This document shows, piece by piece, positions 6,173 to 14,415 of a stretch of 64,000 nucleotides of DNA. The stretch covers positions 1 through 64,000 of the forward strand of contig UQDL01000002.1 of NCBI GenBank assembly GCA_900539775.1. The letters are read 5' to 3'. Made by a program: the position numbers and the translations under genes. Position 1 is the stretch's first letter. Every line of letters starts with the position of its first letter. The stretch is from an uncultured Anaerotruncus sp. GTDB taxonomy: Bacteria; Bacillota; Clostridia; Oscillospirales; Acutalibacteraceae. The notes beneath the pieces are model-generated. The model ran no database searches. It had not been told where the DNA came from and saw only the letters and a list, made by a program, of their open reading frames with translations.

Positions 6173-6529
6173 ATGAATAGAAACGAATTTGAAAATTTTA
6201 TATTTAAAAACTATGATTGCAGCTCTGATTTTCCGTGGGCACGCTATCCAAGCTATCGTGTTTTTCGCCATAAAAGCAATAAAAAGTGGTTTGCGGTTAT
6301 TATGGATATTCCAAAAAATAAAATCGGTTTGCCTTCTTCCGATATAATTTCAGCCGTTAATTTGAAGTGCGGTTCTGTTTTGGTTGGTTCTTTTTTAGGC
6401 AAAAGCGGTTTTTATCCCGCATATCATATGGCTAAAAACAATTGGATAACAGCAGCTTTAGACGGCAGCGCAGATGACGAAGATATTAAATTTCTTTTGG
6501 ATATCAGTTTTGAAGCAACCAAAAAATAA
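6173..6529 (+). CDS. MmcQ/YjbR family protein
   Basis: A 118-residue protein of the MmcQ/YjbR family (CyaY-like fold, function not established; named for DNA binding in structural work). The family pattern is clear: VFRHKSNKKWFAVIMDIPK (about residues 30-48), NLKCGS, then YPAYHMAKNNWITAALDG. Length is typical. The ATG at 6173 follows AAAGGCGG. The promoter carries a putative operator, which suggests regulated expression. A short remnant frame follows directly. Confidence 0.85.
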   Translation: MNRNEFENFIFKNYDCSSDFPWARYPSYRVFRHKSNKKWFAVIMDIPKNKIGLPSSDIISAVNLKCGSVLVGSFLGKSGFYPAYHMAKNNWITAALDGSADDEDIKFLLDISFEATKK

Positions 6530-6533
6530 TGAA

Positions 6534-6656
6534 GTGAATGTTTTTCAGCTTTTAAAGATAGGCACATCGCCGATGTATGTGCTTAAATCAATTGTTGAAA
6601 ACAACGGCGGAATTCATAATGTTAACAGCGATTTTATTATAGGCTCACTTTCATAA
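6534..6656 (+). pseudogene. Remnant of an unidentified gene's 3' end
   Basis: A 40-codon frame beginning with GTG four bases after the MmcQ stop and ending at a terminator. The product reads FQLLKIGTSPMYVLKS then IVENNGGIHNVNSDFIIGS. It has no good ribosome binding site and looks like the C-terminal tail of a longer protein that I cannot identify. A genuine small coupled protein is the alternative. Confidence 0.3.
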
Positions 6657-6699
6657 TATGCACCATCAAGTCTATGCATTTGGAGGTGCATATTTTTTT
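6655..6699 (+). terminator. Terminator before the aldo/keto reductase
   Basis: AATATGCACC (6655-6664) pairs perfectly with GGTGCATATT (6685-6694), followed by TTTTT. The loop is 20 nt long. Confidence 0.75.
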
Positions 6700-6709
6700 A
6701 TCCGAATTG

Positions 6710-6737
6710 TTGCAATCTCTTTTCACCGTGTTATAAT
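6710..6737 (+). promoter_or_regulatory. Promoter of the aldo/keto reductase
   Basis: TTGCAA (6710-6715) and TATAAT (6732-6737), 16-bp spacer. The predicted transcript start is only about 12 nt before the start codon and coincides with the binding site, so the leader is very short. Confidence 0.6.
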
Positions 6738-6755
6738 GAAGACGAGGTGATAATT

Positions 6756-7598
6756 ATGTTGAATAAAAACGATAATAAATTTGTATTAAACAACGGAGTG
6801 CTCATTCCCGATGTTGCATTCGGAACTTATAAGGCAGCGGCAGGGGACACAAGTGATGTTATTCTTAAAGCAATTGAAGCCGGATATCGTTGCTTTGATA
6901 CAGCCTCATTTTATGGCACCGAGCAGTATCTTGCTGATGCTATTGAAAAAAGCGGTATTCCGCGTGAAAACTTTTTCATAACTTCAAAGCTTTGGAAAAC
7001 AGAACTTGGTTATGATAATGCTCCTTCGGCTTTTCAGGCATCACTCAAAAGGCTGCGTACGGATTATTTGGATGCTTACTTAATTCATTGGCCGTTGCCT
7101 GCGCCCGATTATGAGGATTGGAAGGTTATAGATTTTGACACTTGGCAGGCTCTTGAAAAGCTATACAGCGAGGGTGTTGTTAATGCAATCGGCGTTAGCA
7201 ATTTCTTACCTCATCACATTGAAAATATTCTTGAAAGCTGCGAGATTCAGCCTTCAATTAACCAAATAGAATTTCATCCGGGTTATTCTCAGCTTGCAAC
7301 TGTTGAATATTGCCAAAAGCATGATATTTTGGTTCAGGCTTGGAGTCCGCTTGGCAGAACGAGAGTGCTTGACGATCCTCTTATTTGCGAACTTGCAGAA
7401 AAATATAAAAAACAACCGGCTCAAATTTGCCTTCGTTATGCATATCAAATGGGAGTTATGCCGCTTCCGAAATCTTCAGAAGAGTCACGCATGAAAGAAA
7501 ATATGGATGTGTTCGGATTTGAAATTTCTCAAGAGGATATGTTTAGATTGCAAACTATGCCGCCGGCAGGATGGTCCGGTCTGCATCCGGACAGATGA
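6756..7598 (+). CDS. Aldo/keto reductase
   Basis: A 280-residue NAD(P)H-dependent oxidoreductase of the AKR superfamily (TIM barrel, cytosolic). The catalytic tetrad is visible: D48 (CFDTASFYG), Y53, K78 (ITSKLW) and H111 (LIHWPLP). IGVSNF and NQIEFHPG, also family signatures, follow. The ATG at 6756 is chosen over the in-frame GTG at 6747 because the GAGG binding site lies at 6744-6747. It resembles the AKR5-type 2,5-diketo-gluconate/xylose reductase-like enzymes of Firmicutes. The physiological substrate is unknown, and the gene stands alone before the arabinose operon. Confidence 0.92.
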   Translation: MLNKNDNKFVLNNGVLIPDVAFGTYKAAAGDTSDVILKAIEAGYRCFDTASFYGTEQYLADAIEKSGIPRENFFITSKLWKTELGYDNAPSAFQASLKRLRTDYLDAYLIHWPLPAPDYEDWKVIDFDTWQALEKLYSEGVVNAIGVSNFLPHHIENILESCEIQPSINQIEFHPGYSQLATVEYCQKHDILVQAWSPLGRTRVLDDPLICELAEKYKKQPAQICLRYAYQMGVMPLPKSSEESRMKENMDVFGFEISQEDMFRLQTMPPAGWSGLHPDR

Positions 7599-7669
7599 TT
7601 TGATTCTGTTTAATGTTTTGTTTGGTATAAATATATAGTATAATTATTTCATTAAAATAATAAAATTTG

Positions 7670-7698
7670 TTGAAAATCGAATGTTGTTAATGTAAAAT
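7670..7698 (+). promoter_or_regulatory. Promoter of the arabinose operon
   Basis: TTGAAA (7670-7675) and TAAAAT (7693-7698) spaced by 17 bp. It lies between the halves of a perfect inverted repeat (7678-7685 and 7707-7714), suggesting repressor control. Confidence 0.6.
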
Positions 7699-7714
7699 TA
7701 AAATATAACATTCG
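7678..7714. promoter_or_regulatory. Putative operator flanking the arabinose -10 region
   Basis: CGAATGTT (7678-7685) and AACATTCG (7707-7714) are perfectly complementary half-sites separated by 21 bp. They lie in the promoter spacer and just at the expected transcript start/ribosome binding site. Since the left half would not be transcribed, this is more likely a protein-binding site than an RNA hairpin. It does not resemble the Bacillus AraR operator. Confidence 0.4.
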
Positions 7715-7723
7715 GAGGGGCTT

Positions 7724-9301
7724 ATGGGTAAAAATTTATTAAACGGCAATGAAGCTTTGGGGATAGAACTTGGTTCAACAAGAATTAAAGCTGTTTTGGT
7801 TGATGAGAATTGCACACCGCTTGCTTCCGGTGGATGTAATTGGGAAAATGAATATAAAAACGGGTTTTGGACATATAATCTTGATGATGTATGGTCGGGA
7901 ATTCGCTGTGCCTATTCCGAGCTTAATAAGCAGGTGAAAGAAAAGTTTGGCTGTGGCATAAAAAATTTGTCTGCAATCGGATTTTCTGCGATGATGCATG
8001 GCTATTTACCTTTTGATAAAAACGGCACGCAGCTTGCCGATTTCAGAACCTGGCGTAATACAACCACGGCACAGTCTGCTCACAAACTTACCAAGCTTTT
8101 TAATTATAATATTCCGCAAAGATGGAGCATAGCCCATCTTTATCAGGCTGTGTTAAACGGCGAAAGCCATGTTGGCGACATTGATTATATAACAACTCTT
8201 GCCGGATATGTTCATTGGCAGCTTACGGGTGAAAAGGTTATCGGTGTAGGAGATGCATCTGGTATGTTTCCCGTAAACAGCGCAACATGTAATTATTATG
8301 ATGAAATGATTTCTGCTTTCTCTGAAATTGCAGAGGTAAAAAAACAGCCTTGGAGCATCAAGGATATTTTGCCTAAAATTCTTGTTGCCGGCGATAATGC
8401 AGGCTTTTTAACTGAAAAAGGCGCACGGATGATTGATCCTTCGGGTGATTTGCAGGCAGGAATACCTCTTTGCCCTCCGGAGGGAGATGCCGGCACCGGA
8501 ATGGTGGCTACAGACAGCGTGAGGCCGAAAGCAGGCAATGTTTCTGCCGGCACCTCTATATTTTCAATGGTTGTGTTAGAAAAGCCACTTACGGCCGTTC
8601 ACGAAGAAATTGATATTGTAACAACTCCATGCGGTGATGATGTTGCAATGGTTCATTGCAACAACTGCTGCACGGATCTTGATTATTGGGTTTCACTTTT
8701 TTATGAATTTGCTTTGGCTTCAGGTGCAAACATAACAAAACCGCAGGTTTATGATTTGCTTTATAATGCTGCGCTTGGTGCCGATCCGGATTGCGGAGGT
8801 CTTATAAACTACAATTTGTTTTCGGGTGAGCCCGTCTCCGGCCTTGCAGACGGCAGACCAATGTTTGTTCGTAAGAGAGACAGTGTTTTCAATCTTCCGA
8901 ATTTTTTTAGAGCACAAATTTACTCTGCACTTGCAACTTTGAAAATCGGTATGGATGTGTTGGCCGGTGAAAATGCCGGCATTGATATGCTTATGGGGCA
9001 CGGCGGCCTTTTTAAAACAAAACAAGTGGGGCAGCAACTTCTTGCCGGCGCATTAAACACCCCGATTGCCGTAAATGAGTCAGCAGGTGAGGGCGGTGCT
9101 TGGGGCATTGCGGTGCTTGCACAATATTCTTGCTCGGATAAGAACTTGTTGCTTGCCGATTATCTTGATGATGTTGTTTTTGCTAATACGGAAAAAACGA
9201 TTATAAATCCATGCCTTGCCGATTCGAGCGGTTTTGAGGATTTTATGGTTAATTATAAAAACGGACTTGCGGCAGAAATTGCTGCAGCCGAAAATCTTTA
9301 A
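7724..9301 (+). CDS. FGGY-family carbohydrate kinase, probable L-ribulokinase
   Basis: A 525-residue sugar kinase. The N-terminus carries the phosphate-binding signature GIELGSTRIKAVLVD (residues 13-27), and the C-terminal domain includes MGHGGLFKTKQVGQQLLAG and AGEGGAWGIAVLAQ, as in FGGY kinases. Because araA and araD follow, it most likely phosphorylates L-ribulose to L-ribulose 5-phosphate. By its pattern it seems closer to the divergent xylulokinase-like FGGY kinases found in arabinose operons than to classical AraB, so the assignment rests on context. Its ATG follows GGAGGGG. First gene of the operon. Confidence 0.88.
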   Translation: MGKNLLNGNEALGIELGSTRIKAVLVDENCTPLASGGCNWENEYKNGFWTYNLDDVWSGIRCAYSELNKQVKEKFGCGIKNLSAIGFSAMMHGYLPFDKNGTQLADFRTWRNTTTAQSAHKLTKLFNYNIPQRWSIAHLYQAVLNGESHVGDIDYITTLAGYVHWQLTGEKVIGVGDASGMFPVNSATCNYYDEMISAFSEIAEVKKQPWSIKDILPKILVAGDNAGFLTEKGARMIDPSGDLQAGIPLCPPEGDAGTGMVATDSVRPKAGNVSAGTSIFSMVVLEKPLTAVHEEIDIVTTPCGDDVAMVHCNNCCTDLDYWVSLFYEFALASGANITKPQVYDLLYNAALGADPDCGGLINYNLFSGEPVSGLADGRPMFVRKRDSVFNLPNFFRAQIYSALATLKIGMDVLAGENAGIDMLMGHGGLFKTKQVGQQLLAGALNTPIAVNESAGEGGAWGIAVLAQYSCSDKNLLLADYLDDVVFANTEKTIINPCLADSSGFEDFMVNYKNGLAAEIAAAENL

Positions 9302-9317
9302 TATAGGTGGTATACTT

Positions 9318-10793
9318 ATGGCGTTAAATGATTATGAATTTTGGTTTGTTGTCGGAACTCAGTTTCTTTACGGTGAAGATATATTTGAAACTATTGATTC
9401 TCACGCTGCTGAAATGTGCAGTGAATGGAGCAAAAAAATGCCGTGTAAAATCGAGGCAAAGCCTTGTGTTAAAACCTCAAACGAAATATTAAATATTATG
9501 CAGGCGGCAAATGCCAACGAAAAATGTGCCGGAGTAATAACTTGGATGCACACATTTTCGCCGTCAAAGGCTTGGATTGCCGGTTTTAATTCGCTTCAAA
9601 AGCCTTATCTTCATGTAAACACACAATATAATCGTGATATTCCGTGGCAAGATATAGATATGGATTTTATGAATCTTAATCAATCCGCTCACGGAGACAG
9701 AGAACACGGCTATATCGCTTCAAGAATGAGGCTTAAAAGAAAGGTTATAGCCGGCTATTGGAAAGATGATACTTTTCAATCTAAAATGGAAACATGGATC
9801 AGAGCGGCCATAGGTGCTGCCGAATCAAAGCGAGTTCATGTGCTTCGCATTTCTGATAATATGAGAAATGTTGCTGTTACGGACGGTGATAAAATTGAAG
9901 CACAAATTAAGCTTGGTTGGCAAGTTGATTATTATGGCGTTGGTGATGTAATAAAGTATGTTAATGCTGTTTCTGATGCTGAAATTGATGCTCAAATGGC
10001 CGAATATGAAAAAAACTATATAATGGATACCGATAATATAGATTCTGTCAGATATCAGGCAAGGGAAGAGGTTGCTCTTAAAAAATTTCTTGATGAGCAC
10101 GGCTTTAATGCTTTTCATACAAATTTTGAGGATTTGCAGCAACTTCGGCAGTTACCCGGACTTGCCGCTCAGGATTTAATGCGCCAAGGCTACGGATTTG
10201 GCGCCGAGGGTGATTGGAAGGTTGCGGCAATGCTTCGTGTTATGACTTCCATGGCAGAGGGCTTAAACGGCGGCACTGTGTTTATGGAAGATTATACTTA
10301 TCATTTTGAACCCGGCAATGAAATGCTGCTTGGGTCACATATGCTTGAAGTAAGCCCGCAATGTGCGGCAGAAACTCCGAAAATTCAGGTTCATCCTCTT
10401 GGTATAGGTGATAGAGAGGATCCTGCAAGACTTGTATTTAAGGCACAAACGGGTAACGCAATTGTTGTTACGCTTGTTGATATGGGAGACAGGCTTCGCT
10501 TAATATGCAATGATGTTGAATGCAAGGAACAACTTCACGATATGCCTAATCTGCCTGTTGCCGGTGTGTTATGGAAGCCTTTGCCTAATCTTCAAACTTC
10601 GGCAGAAGCTTGGATTTATGCAGGAGGTGCGCATCACAGCGTACTTTCATATAGCCTTACGGCAGATAATATGCGTGATTTTGCAGAAATTATGGGAATT
10701 GAATTTATCCATATCGGCGCTAAAACAAATATCGAGGAGTTCAGAAAAGAGCTGTTCTACAATGATGTGGCTTATAAGCTGCATATGAATTGA
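9318..10793 (+). CDS. araA: L-arabinose isomerase
   Basis: A 491-residue enzyme converting L-arabinose to L-ribulose (Mn2+-dependent, cytosolic). Recognised from WFVVGTQFLYG near the N-terminus, TWMHTFSPSKAWIAG, the active-site region RQGYGFGAEGDWK, then FMEDYTYHF and GSHMLEV, which contain the metal-binding Glu and His residues. The ATG at 9318 (MALNDYEFW) is preceded by AGGTGG 16 nt after the kinase stop. An in-frame upstream start at 9216 lies inside the kinase gene and is rejected. Confidence 0.96.
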   Translation: MALNDYEFWFVVGTQFLYGEDIFETIDSHAAEMCSEWSKKMPCKIEAKPCVKTSNEILNIMQAANANEKCAGVITWMHTFSPSKAWIAGFNSLQKPYLHVNTQYNRDIPWQDIDMDFMNLNQSAHGDREHGYIASRMRLKRKVIAGYWKDDTFQSKMETWIRAAIGAAESKRVHVLRISDNMRNVAVTDGDKIEAQIKLGWQVDYYGVGDVIKYVNAVSDAEIDAQMAEYEKNYIMDTDNIDSVRYQAREEVALKKFLDEHGFNAFHTNFEDLQQLRQLPGLAAQDLMRQGYGFGAEGDWKVAAMLRVMTSMAEGLNGGTVFMEDYTYHFEPGNEMLLGSHMLEVSPQCAAETPKIQVHPLGIGDREDPARLVFKAQTGNAIVVTLVDMGDRLRLICNDVECKEQLHDMPNLPVAGVLWKPLPNLQTSAEAWIYAGGAHHSVLSYSLTADNMRDFAEIMGIEFIHIGAKTNIEEFRKELFYNDVAYKLHMN

Positions 10794-10803
10794 GGATTTT
10801 ATA

Positions 10804-11520
10804 ATGCTTGAGGAATTAAAAGAAAAAGTTTACAAAGCTAATATGCAGTTAAAAGAATTCGGCCTTGTTGTTTTAACTTGGGGTAATGCTTCTGCGGTAG
10901 ACAGGGAAAAGGGGTTATTTGTTATCAAGCCTTCCGGAGTGCCATATGATGAAATGTCTCCCGATGATATGGTTGTTATGAGCCTTAATGGTGAAAAAAT
11001 CGAAGGCAGGCTGAATCCGTCTTCCGATACAGCAACACATATGCAGCTTTATAACAGTTTTCCTGAAATCGGCGGAATAGTTCACACTCATTCAAGCATG
11101 GCTTGTGCATGGGCACAGGCAGGGCGTGATGTCCCGGCTTACGGAACAACTCATGCTGATTTTGCTAACGGAGCAGTTCCGTGCGCCAGAGCGCTGACGG
11201 AAAAAGAAGTAAATGGGGAATATGAATTGAATACCGGTAAGGTTATTGCCGAGGAATTTATGCTGCGCAATATTTCACCTGTTGAATGTCCCGCTGTTTT
11301 GGTTCATAGGCACGGCCCGTTTACATGGGGAAAAGATCCTTTTAAGGCAGTTGAAAATGCCTTGATTTTGGAGGAAATTTGTAAAATGGCAGTGAATACG
11401 GAGCAAATTGCGGCACTCGGAAATTCCTCAGATATAGGTATTGAAGATTATTTGCTTCAGAAGCATTATTTAAGAAAGCACGGCAAAAATGCCTATTACG
11501 GTCAAACAAAGGAGATGTAA
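10804..11520 (+). CDS. araD: L-ribulose-5-phosphate 4-epimerase (class II aldolase family)
   Basis: A 238-residue zinc enzyme interconverting L-ribulose 5-phosphate and D-xylulose 5-phosphate, the last step before the pentose phosphate pathway. Zinc ligands are H94 and H96 (GIVHTHSSMA) plus a later His in VHRHGPF. The substrate motifs TWGNAS and KPSGV are present, as is the SSDT segment with the catalytic Asp. It starts 10 nt after araA and completes a kinase-araA-araD operon; no transporter or regulator is nearby. Confidence 0.95.
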   Translation: MLEELKEKVYKANMQLKEFGLVVLTWGNASAVDREKGLFVIKPSGVPYDEMSPDDMVVMSLNGEKIEGRLNPSSDTATHMQLYNSFPEIGGIVHTHSSMACAWAQAGRDVPAYGTTHADFANGAVPCARALTEKEVNGEYELNTGKVIAEEFMLRNISPVECPAVLVHRHGPFTWGKDPFKAVENALILEEICKMAVNTEQIAALGNSSDIGIEDYLLQKHYLRKHGKNAYYGQTKEM

Positions 11521-12294
11521 ATGAATAAAAAACCATTCATAATTTGTATGGCAATTATAGCCTGTTTGGCTGTTGTAACCGGCGCATACAGTGCTTTCGG
11601 AAATCAATTTGTTAATATTAAAGGAGAAAAGGTTTCGTATAAAACGGTTTCTGCGGCAGCAGCTTCGGCAAAATCAAAAACGCCCTCGGCGTCAAGTGCC
11701 GAGTGTTCTGTTAAGCAAACCACAACCAAGCCTGCAACGGAAAGAACTCCGCAAGGTAATAATAACAGCAACAGCACTTCATCGAGTATGCCTTATCTTA
11801 TCAAGGTTAATAAAACACAAAACCTGGTTATAATTTATGAACAGGATGAAAGCGGAGAATATACAGTACCCGTTAAAGCAATGGCTTGTTCAGTCGGCAA
11901 GGAAGGGAATACCCCATCGGGCACATTTAAAACAAGCGATAAATATACTTGGCGCTTGCTTGAGGGTAATGTTTACGGGCAGTATGCAACAAGAATAACC
12001 GGGCATTTTCTTTTTCATTCTGTTCCGTATTTTGAGAAAAGTAAGGATACTCTTGAGTATGATGAGTATAACAAGCTGGGCTCTGCCGCTTCTGCCGGTT
12101 GTATAAGACTTTCCGTTGAGGATTCAAAGTGGATCTATGATAATTGCCCAACAAAAACAACCGTTATAATGTATGAAAGCGATAAAAAAGAGCCGCTTGA
12201 AAAGCCTGCACCGATTAAGATTGATTCTTCTGACACGGTGAAACGCAATTGGGATCCTACAGATCCGGATAAAAATAACCCGTGGAATAACTGA
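11521..12294 (+). CDS. L,D-transpeptidase (YkuD domain), exported
   Basis: A 257-residue protein. Residues 1-26 form a signal peptide or N-terminal anchor. Residues about 44-90 are a Ser/Thr/Lys-rich linker, and residues 92-220 form a YkuD domain with catalytic H166 (FLFHSVPY) and C194 (SAGCIRLS). Such enzymes make 3-3 peptidoglycan crosslinks outside the membrane, or attach proteins to the wall. The ATG immediately follows the araD stop (TAAATG), with its binding site AAGGAG inside araD, so it is co-translated with the arabinose genes. That pairing is unusual and may only reflect read-through. Confidence 0.92.
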   Translation: MNKKPFIICMAIIACLAVVTGAYSAFGNQFVNIKGEKVSYKTVSAAAASAKSKTPSASSAECSVKQTTTKPATERTPQGNNNSNSTSSSMPYLIKVNKTQNLVIIYEQDESGEYTVPVKAMACSVGKEGNTPSGTFKTSDKYTWRLLEGNVYGQYATRITGHFLFHSVPYFEKSKDTLEYDEYNKLGSAASAGCIRLSVEDSKWIYDNCPTKTTVIMYESDKKEPLEKPAPIKIDSSDTVKRNWDPTDPDKNNPWNN

Positions 12295-12315
12295 TTTTGT
12301 TAACATCGGCATAAA

Positions 12316-12353
12316 AGCCCAAACACATAATTTTTGTGTTTGGGCTGCTTTAT
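12316..12353 (+). terminator. Terminator of the arabinose/L,D-transpeptidase operon
   Basis: AGCCCAAACACA (12316-12327) pairs perfectly with TGTGTTTGGGCT (12335-12346), followed by a T-containing tail. Confidence 0.75.
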
Positions 12354-12373
12354 TTACAAGTAAAAAATGAACA

Positions 12374-12415
12374 TAAAAAAAGGGAAACGCAATTGCGTTT
12401 CCCTTATAATTTTTT
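12374..12415. terminator. Bidirectional terminator, mainly for the minus-strand SDR gene
   Basis: A perfect 26-bp palindrome (12380-12405, core GGGAAACGCAATTGCGTTTCCC) is bordered by an A run on the left, giving a T-tract on the minus strand, and by TATAATTTTTT on the right. Confidence 0.8.
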
Positions 12416-12429
12416 CGAAATAATTAAGA

Positions 12430-13995
12430 TTATCTCTTAATATCGTCCCAAGCTACACCGTCAATATGGAAGAGCTCATCAAAATCATATTTGTTGTTTT
12501 CATCCTTATTATGGTTGGGGTACCAAACCTGTGCAAAGAACGGATTTGTTTTTGCGATTGAATCATAGTCCCAAGCTTTTTGAGGAATATAGCATTCGGG
12601 GCACCAATGACCGCCAAGAAGGATAAGTGCGGGACTTGCTTCAAATTCAGCACCGCAGTGGCCGCATTTCCATTTAAGCTTTGTTGCCATATCGCCCTTA
12701 GTCATTGTTTCGCTGAGGCATTCACCGCCGCGGAACTTAGCAGCCTGCTTCATATCTTCAATGTCAAGCTCTGATTCGGGCTTTGTTTCATCATAGCCGT
12801 GGTCAAGCTTAAATTGCTCGGAAGCTGCATTATCTTTATCAAACTTGATAATTTCAAAATCTTCCCATTTTGTAGGAATCTTTTCCCATTCAGCTTTTGA
12901 ACCAAAATATGATGTCATACGATTATGATCGTTTGTCTTAACCCAGTCAAGAGTACCGAATCCCGGTGTGGAAGCGATTTTCTTCATGAAAGGCTTAGCA
13001 CAAGCGGCAACAAGGCCCTTCGGAAGATATCTCGGTATTTTGAAGTAAAATTCAACCTGATCTGCAAGGCGGTTGAAATAATCCTTAATCGGAAGATTTT
13101 CACGGAAGTGAAGGAAGTTTTCAAGCTTGTCGCCGTCTGCATAGAACTGGCCGTGGAAGTTCTTTGTGATAAACCAGTTGGGATCAAAGAGCTTTTCGGG
13201 GCCTGCAAGGCCAAGTGTGCCAAGAAGAAGGCACTCAAATTCATAGTTGGAAATTCTGTAATCTTTACCGGATCCGATATTGAAGAAGTGGTTCCAGAAG
13301 TCTGAGCCAAGGTTGCCGGCTGCATCCTCTGTAACAAGGTTGCACATAAGTCTGCCGGAATCTTCAACTGTGCACCATTCAAGAACACCGTTGATCGGAA
13401 CATGGAACATAATGGGATCCATATTCTTAAGAATGTTTGGATAAAGAATACCGCTCTGGCGCATTACAACCCAATTCTTGATGCCGCTTTCAACGAAAGT
13501 ACGTTCTGCAACAGTCTTAGATACAGCATAGTGGTCATAAATTGAAATCTTAATCGGGTCTCCGCAACGGCCCCAATGAATGGGATAATTACGGTCGCCT
13601 GTTTCTGCAACTGTGCCTATGTAGCAAACCTTAATATCGTCTTTATTTGGCTGAGCAAGAACTGCTTTGCAGATGTTTTGAGCTGCACCGATGTTTGTTT
13701 TCTGAGTTCTGTAGGGTTTCCAGTCTGCTGTGGGAGAAACCATACCGCCGACATGAAGAACATAGTCGGATCCTGTTACACCCTCAAGGATTGCATCATA
13801 GTCAAGAAGATCTCCCCAAATAACCTTTACATTCGGCTTAGCAACAAGGTGCTTTAACAGCTCCTCATTCTTTGCACTTTTTCTGGCAAGCATTTTAATA
13901 TTGATTTCGTTGGACTTTTTGAGCATTTCCTGAACGGCAGCCCAGCCCATATTACCGGTGCCGCCGGTAATAAATACTGTTTTCTTTGCCATCAT
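12430..13995 (-). CDS. NAD-dependent epimerase/dehydratase (SDR) with C-terminal zinc ribbon
   Basis: A 521-residue protein. Residues 1-300 form an extended SDR domain: Rossmann motif ITGGTGNMGWAAVQE near the N-terminus, GDLLDYDAI (acidic residue in the cofactor pocket), HVGG, and the catalytic Y-x-x-x-K in YDHYAVSK. The middle has no motif I recognise. The C-terminal about 100 residues contain WKCGHCGAEFEA and GHWCPECYIP, a four-cysteine ribbon. The substrate is unknown; nucleotide-sugar or steroid-type SDRs are possible. AAGGAGG precedes two consecutive ATGs; the second, at 13992, has the better spacing. Monocistronic, divergent from metK. Confidence 0.85.
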   Translation of the reverse strand: MMAKKTVFITGGTGNMGWAAVQEMLKKSNEINIKMLARKSAKNEELLKHLVAKPNVKVIWGDLLDYDAILEGVTGSDYVLHVGGMVSPTADWKPYRTQKTNIGAAQNICKAVLAQPNKDDIKVCYIGTVAETGDRNYPIHWGRCGDPIKISIYDHYAVSKTVAERTFVESGIKNWVVMRQSGILYPNILKNMDPIMFHVPINGVLEWCTVEDSGRLMCNLVTEDAAGNLGSDFWNHFFNIGSGKDYRISNYEFECLLLGTLGLAGPEKLFDPNWFITKNFHGQFYADGDKLENFLHFRENLPIKDYFNRLADQVEFYFKIPRYLPKGLVAACAKPFMKKIASTPGFGTLDWVKTNDHNRMTSYFGSKAEWEKIPTKWEDFEIIKFDKDNAASEQFKLDHGYDETKPESELDIEDMKQAAKFRGGECLSETMTKGDMATKLKWKCGHCGAEFEASPALILLGGHWCPECYIPQKAWDYDSIAKTNPFFAQVWYPNHNKDENNKYDFDELFHIDGVAWDDIKR

Positions 13996-14154
13996 TTTTC
14001 CTCCTTAAAGAAATGTGTAAAAATTTACAAGTCACATTATAAACTATTTCTAAACAAAAAACAACCTAATAATAAAAAAATTATAAATTTATGCCGATGT
14101 GTAAGGCTTTTTTATCAAATCTTAAATAAATTACCGTTATGCCGATATTATGTG

Positions 14155-14184
14155 TTGACAATTTGTGTGCCTTTGAGTTATTAT
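14155..14184 (+). promoter_or_regulatory. Promoter of metK
   Basis: A perfect TTGACA (14155-14160) and TATTAT (14179-14184) with an 18-bp spacer, about 20 nt before the SAM aptamer. Confidence 0.6.
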
Positions 14185-14203
14185 ATATGCAAGTTAATAT
14201 TAA

Positions 14204-14330
14204 CCTTATCAAGAGTGGTTTAGGGACGGGCCCTTTGATGCCACAGCAACCTGCGTTTGCAAGGTGCTAATTCCTGCGGATTTTCCGAGCGATGAGTTTT
14301 TCGCACACTCTGCTCGGAGTGTGTTTTTTT
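14204..14330 (+). ncRNA. SAM-I (S-box) riboswitch with terminator
   Basis: The conserved S-box elements appear in order: CTTATCAAGAG, GGGACGGGCCC, GATGCCACAGCAACC, AAGGTGCTAATTCC and closing GATGAG, with P1 formed by CTTATC (14205-14210) and GATGAG (14291-14296). Downstream, CACACTC (14304-14310) and GAGTGTG (14317-14323) make an intrinsic terminator with seven T residues. CCGAGC (14285-14290) can instead pair with GCTCGG (14312-14317) as antiterminator. When SAM is bound, P1 forms and transcription stops, so metK is repressed by its own product. This mechanism is established for the class. Confidence 0.95.
14304..14330 (+). terminator. Riboswitch-controlled terminator of metK
   Basis: CACACTC/GAGTGTG stem with a 6-nt loop and T7 tract. 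It overlaps the antiterminator partner segment of the SAM aptamer. Confidence 0.9.
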
Positions 14331-14415
14331 ATTGCTTTTTCACGGTAACCCGGTCTAAGTGTTAGTGTTAATATTAGTTCTCTTTAGCAGAGGTTCATAT
14401 TAAAGGAGGATATAT

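Noticed and set aside
9216..9317. N-terminal extension of araA
   Set aside because: It lies inside the kinase gene; the ATG at 9318 with AGGTGG begins the conserved protein.
12984..13403. 139-codon minus-strand frame inside the SDR gene, and the 126-codon plus-strand frame at 12925-13305
   Set aside because: Both are shadows of the SDR coding sequence, without binding sites or recognisable products.
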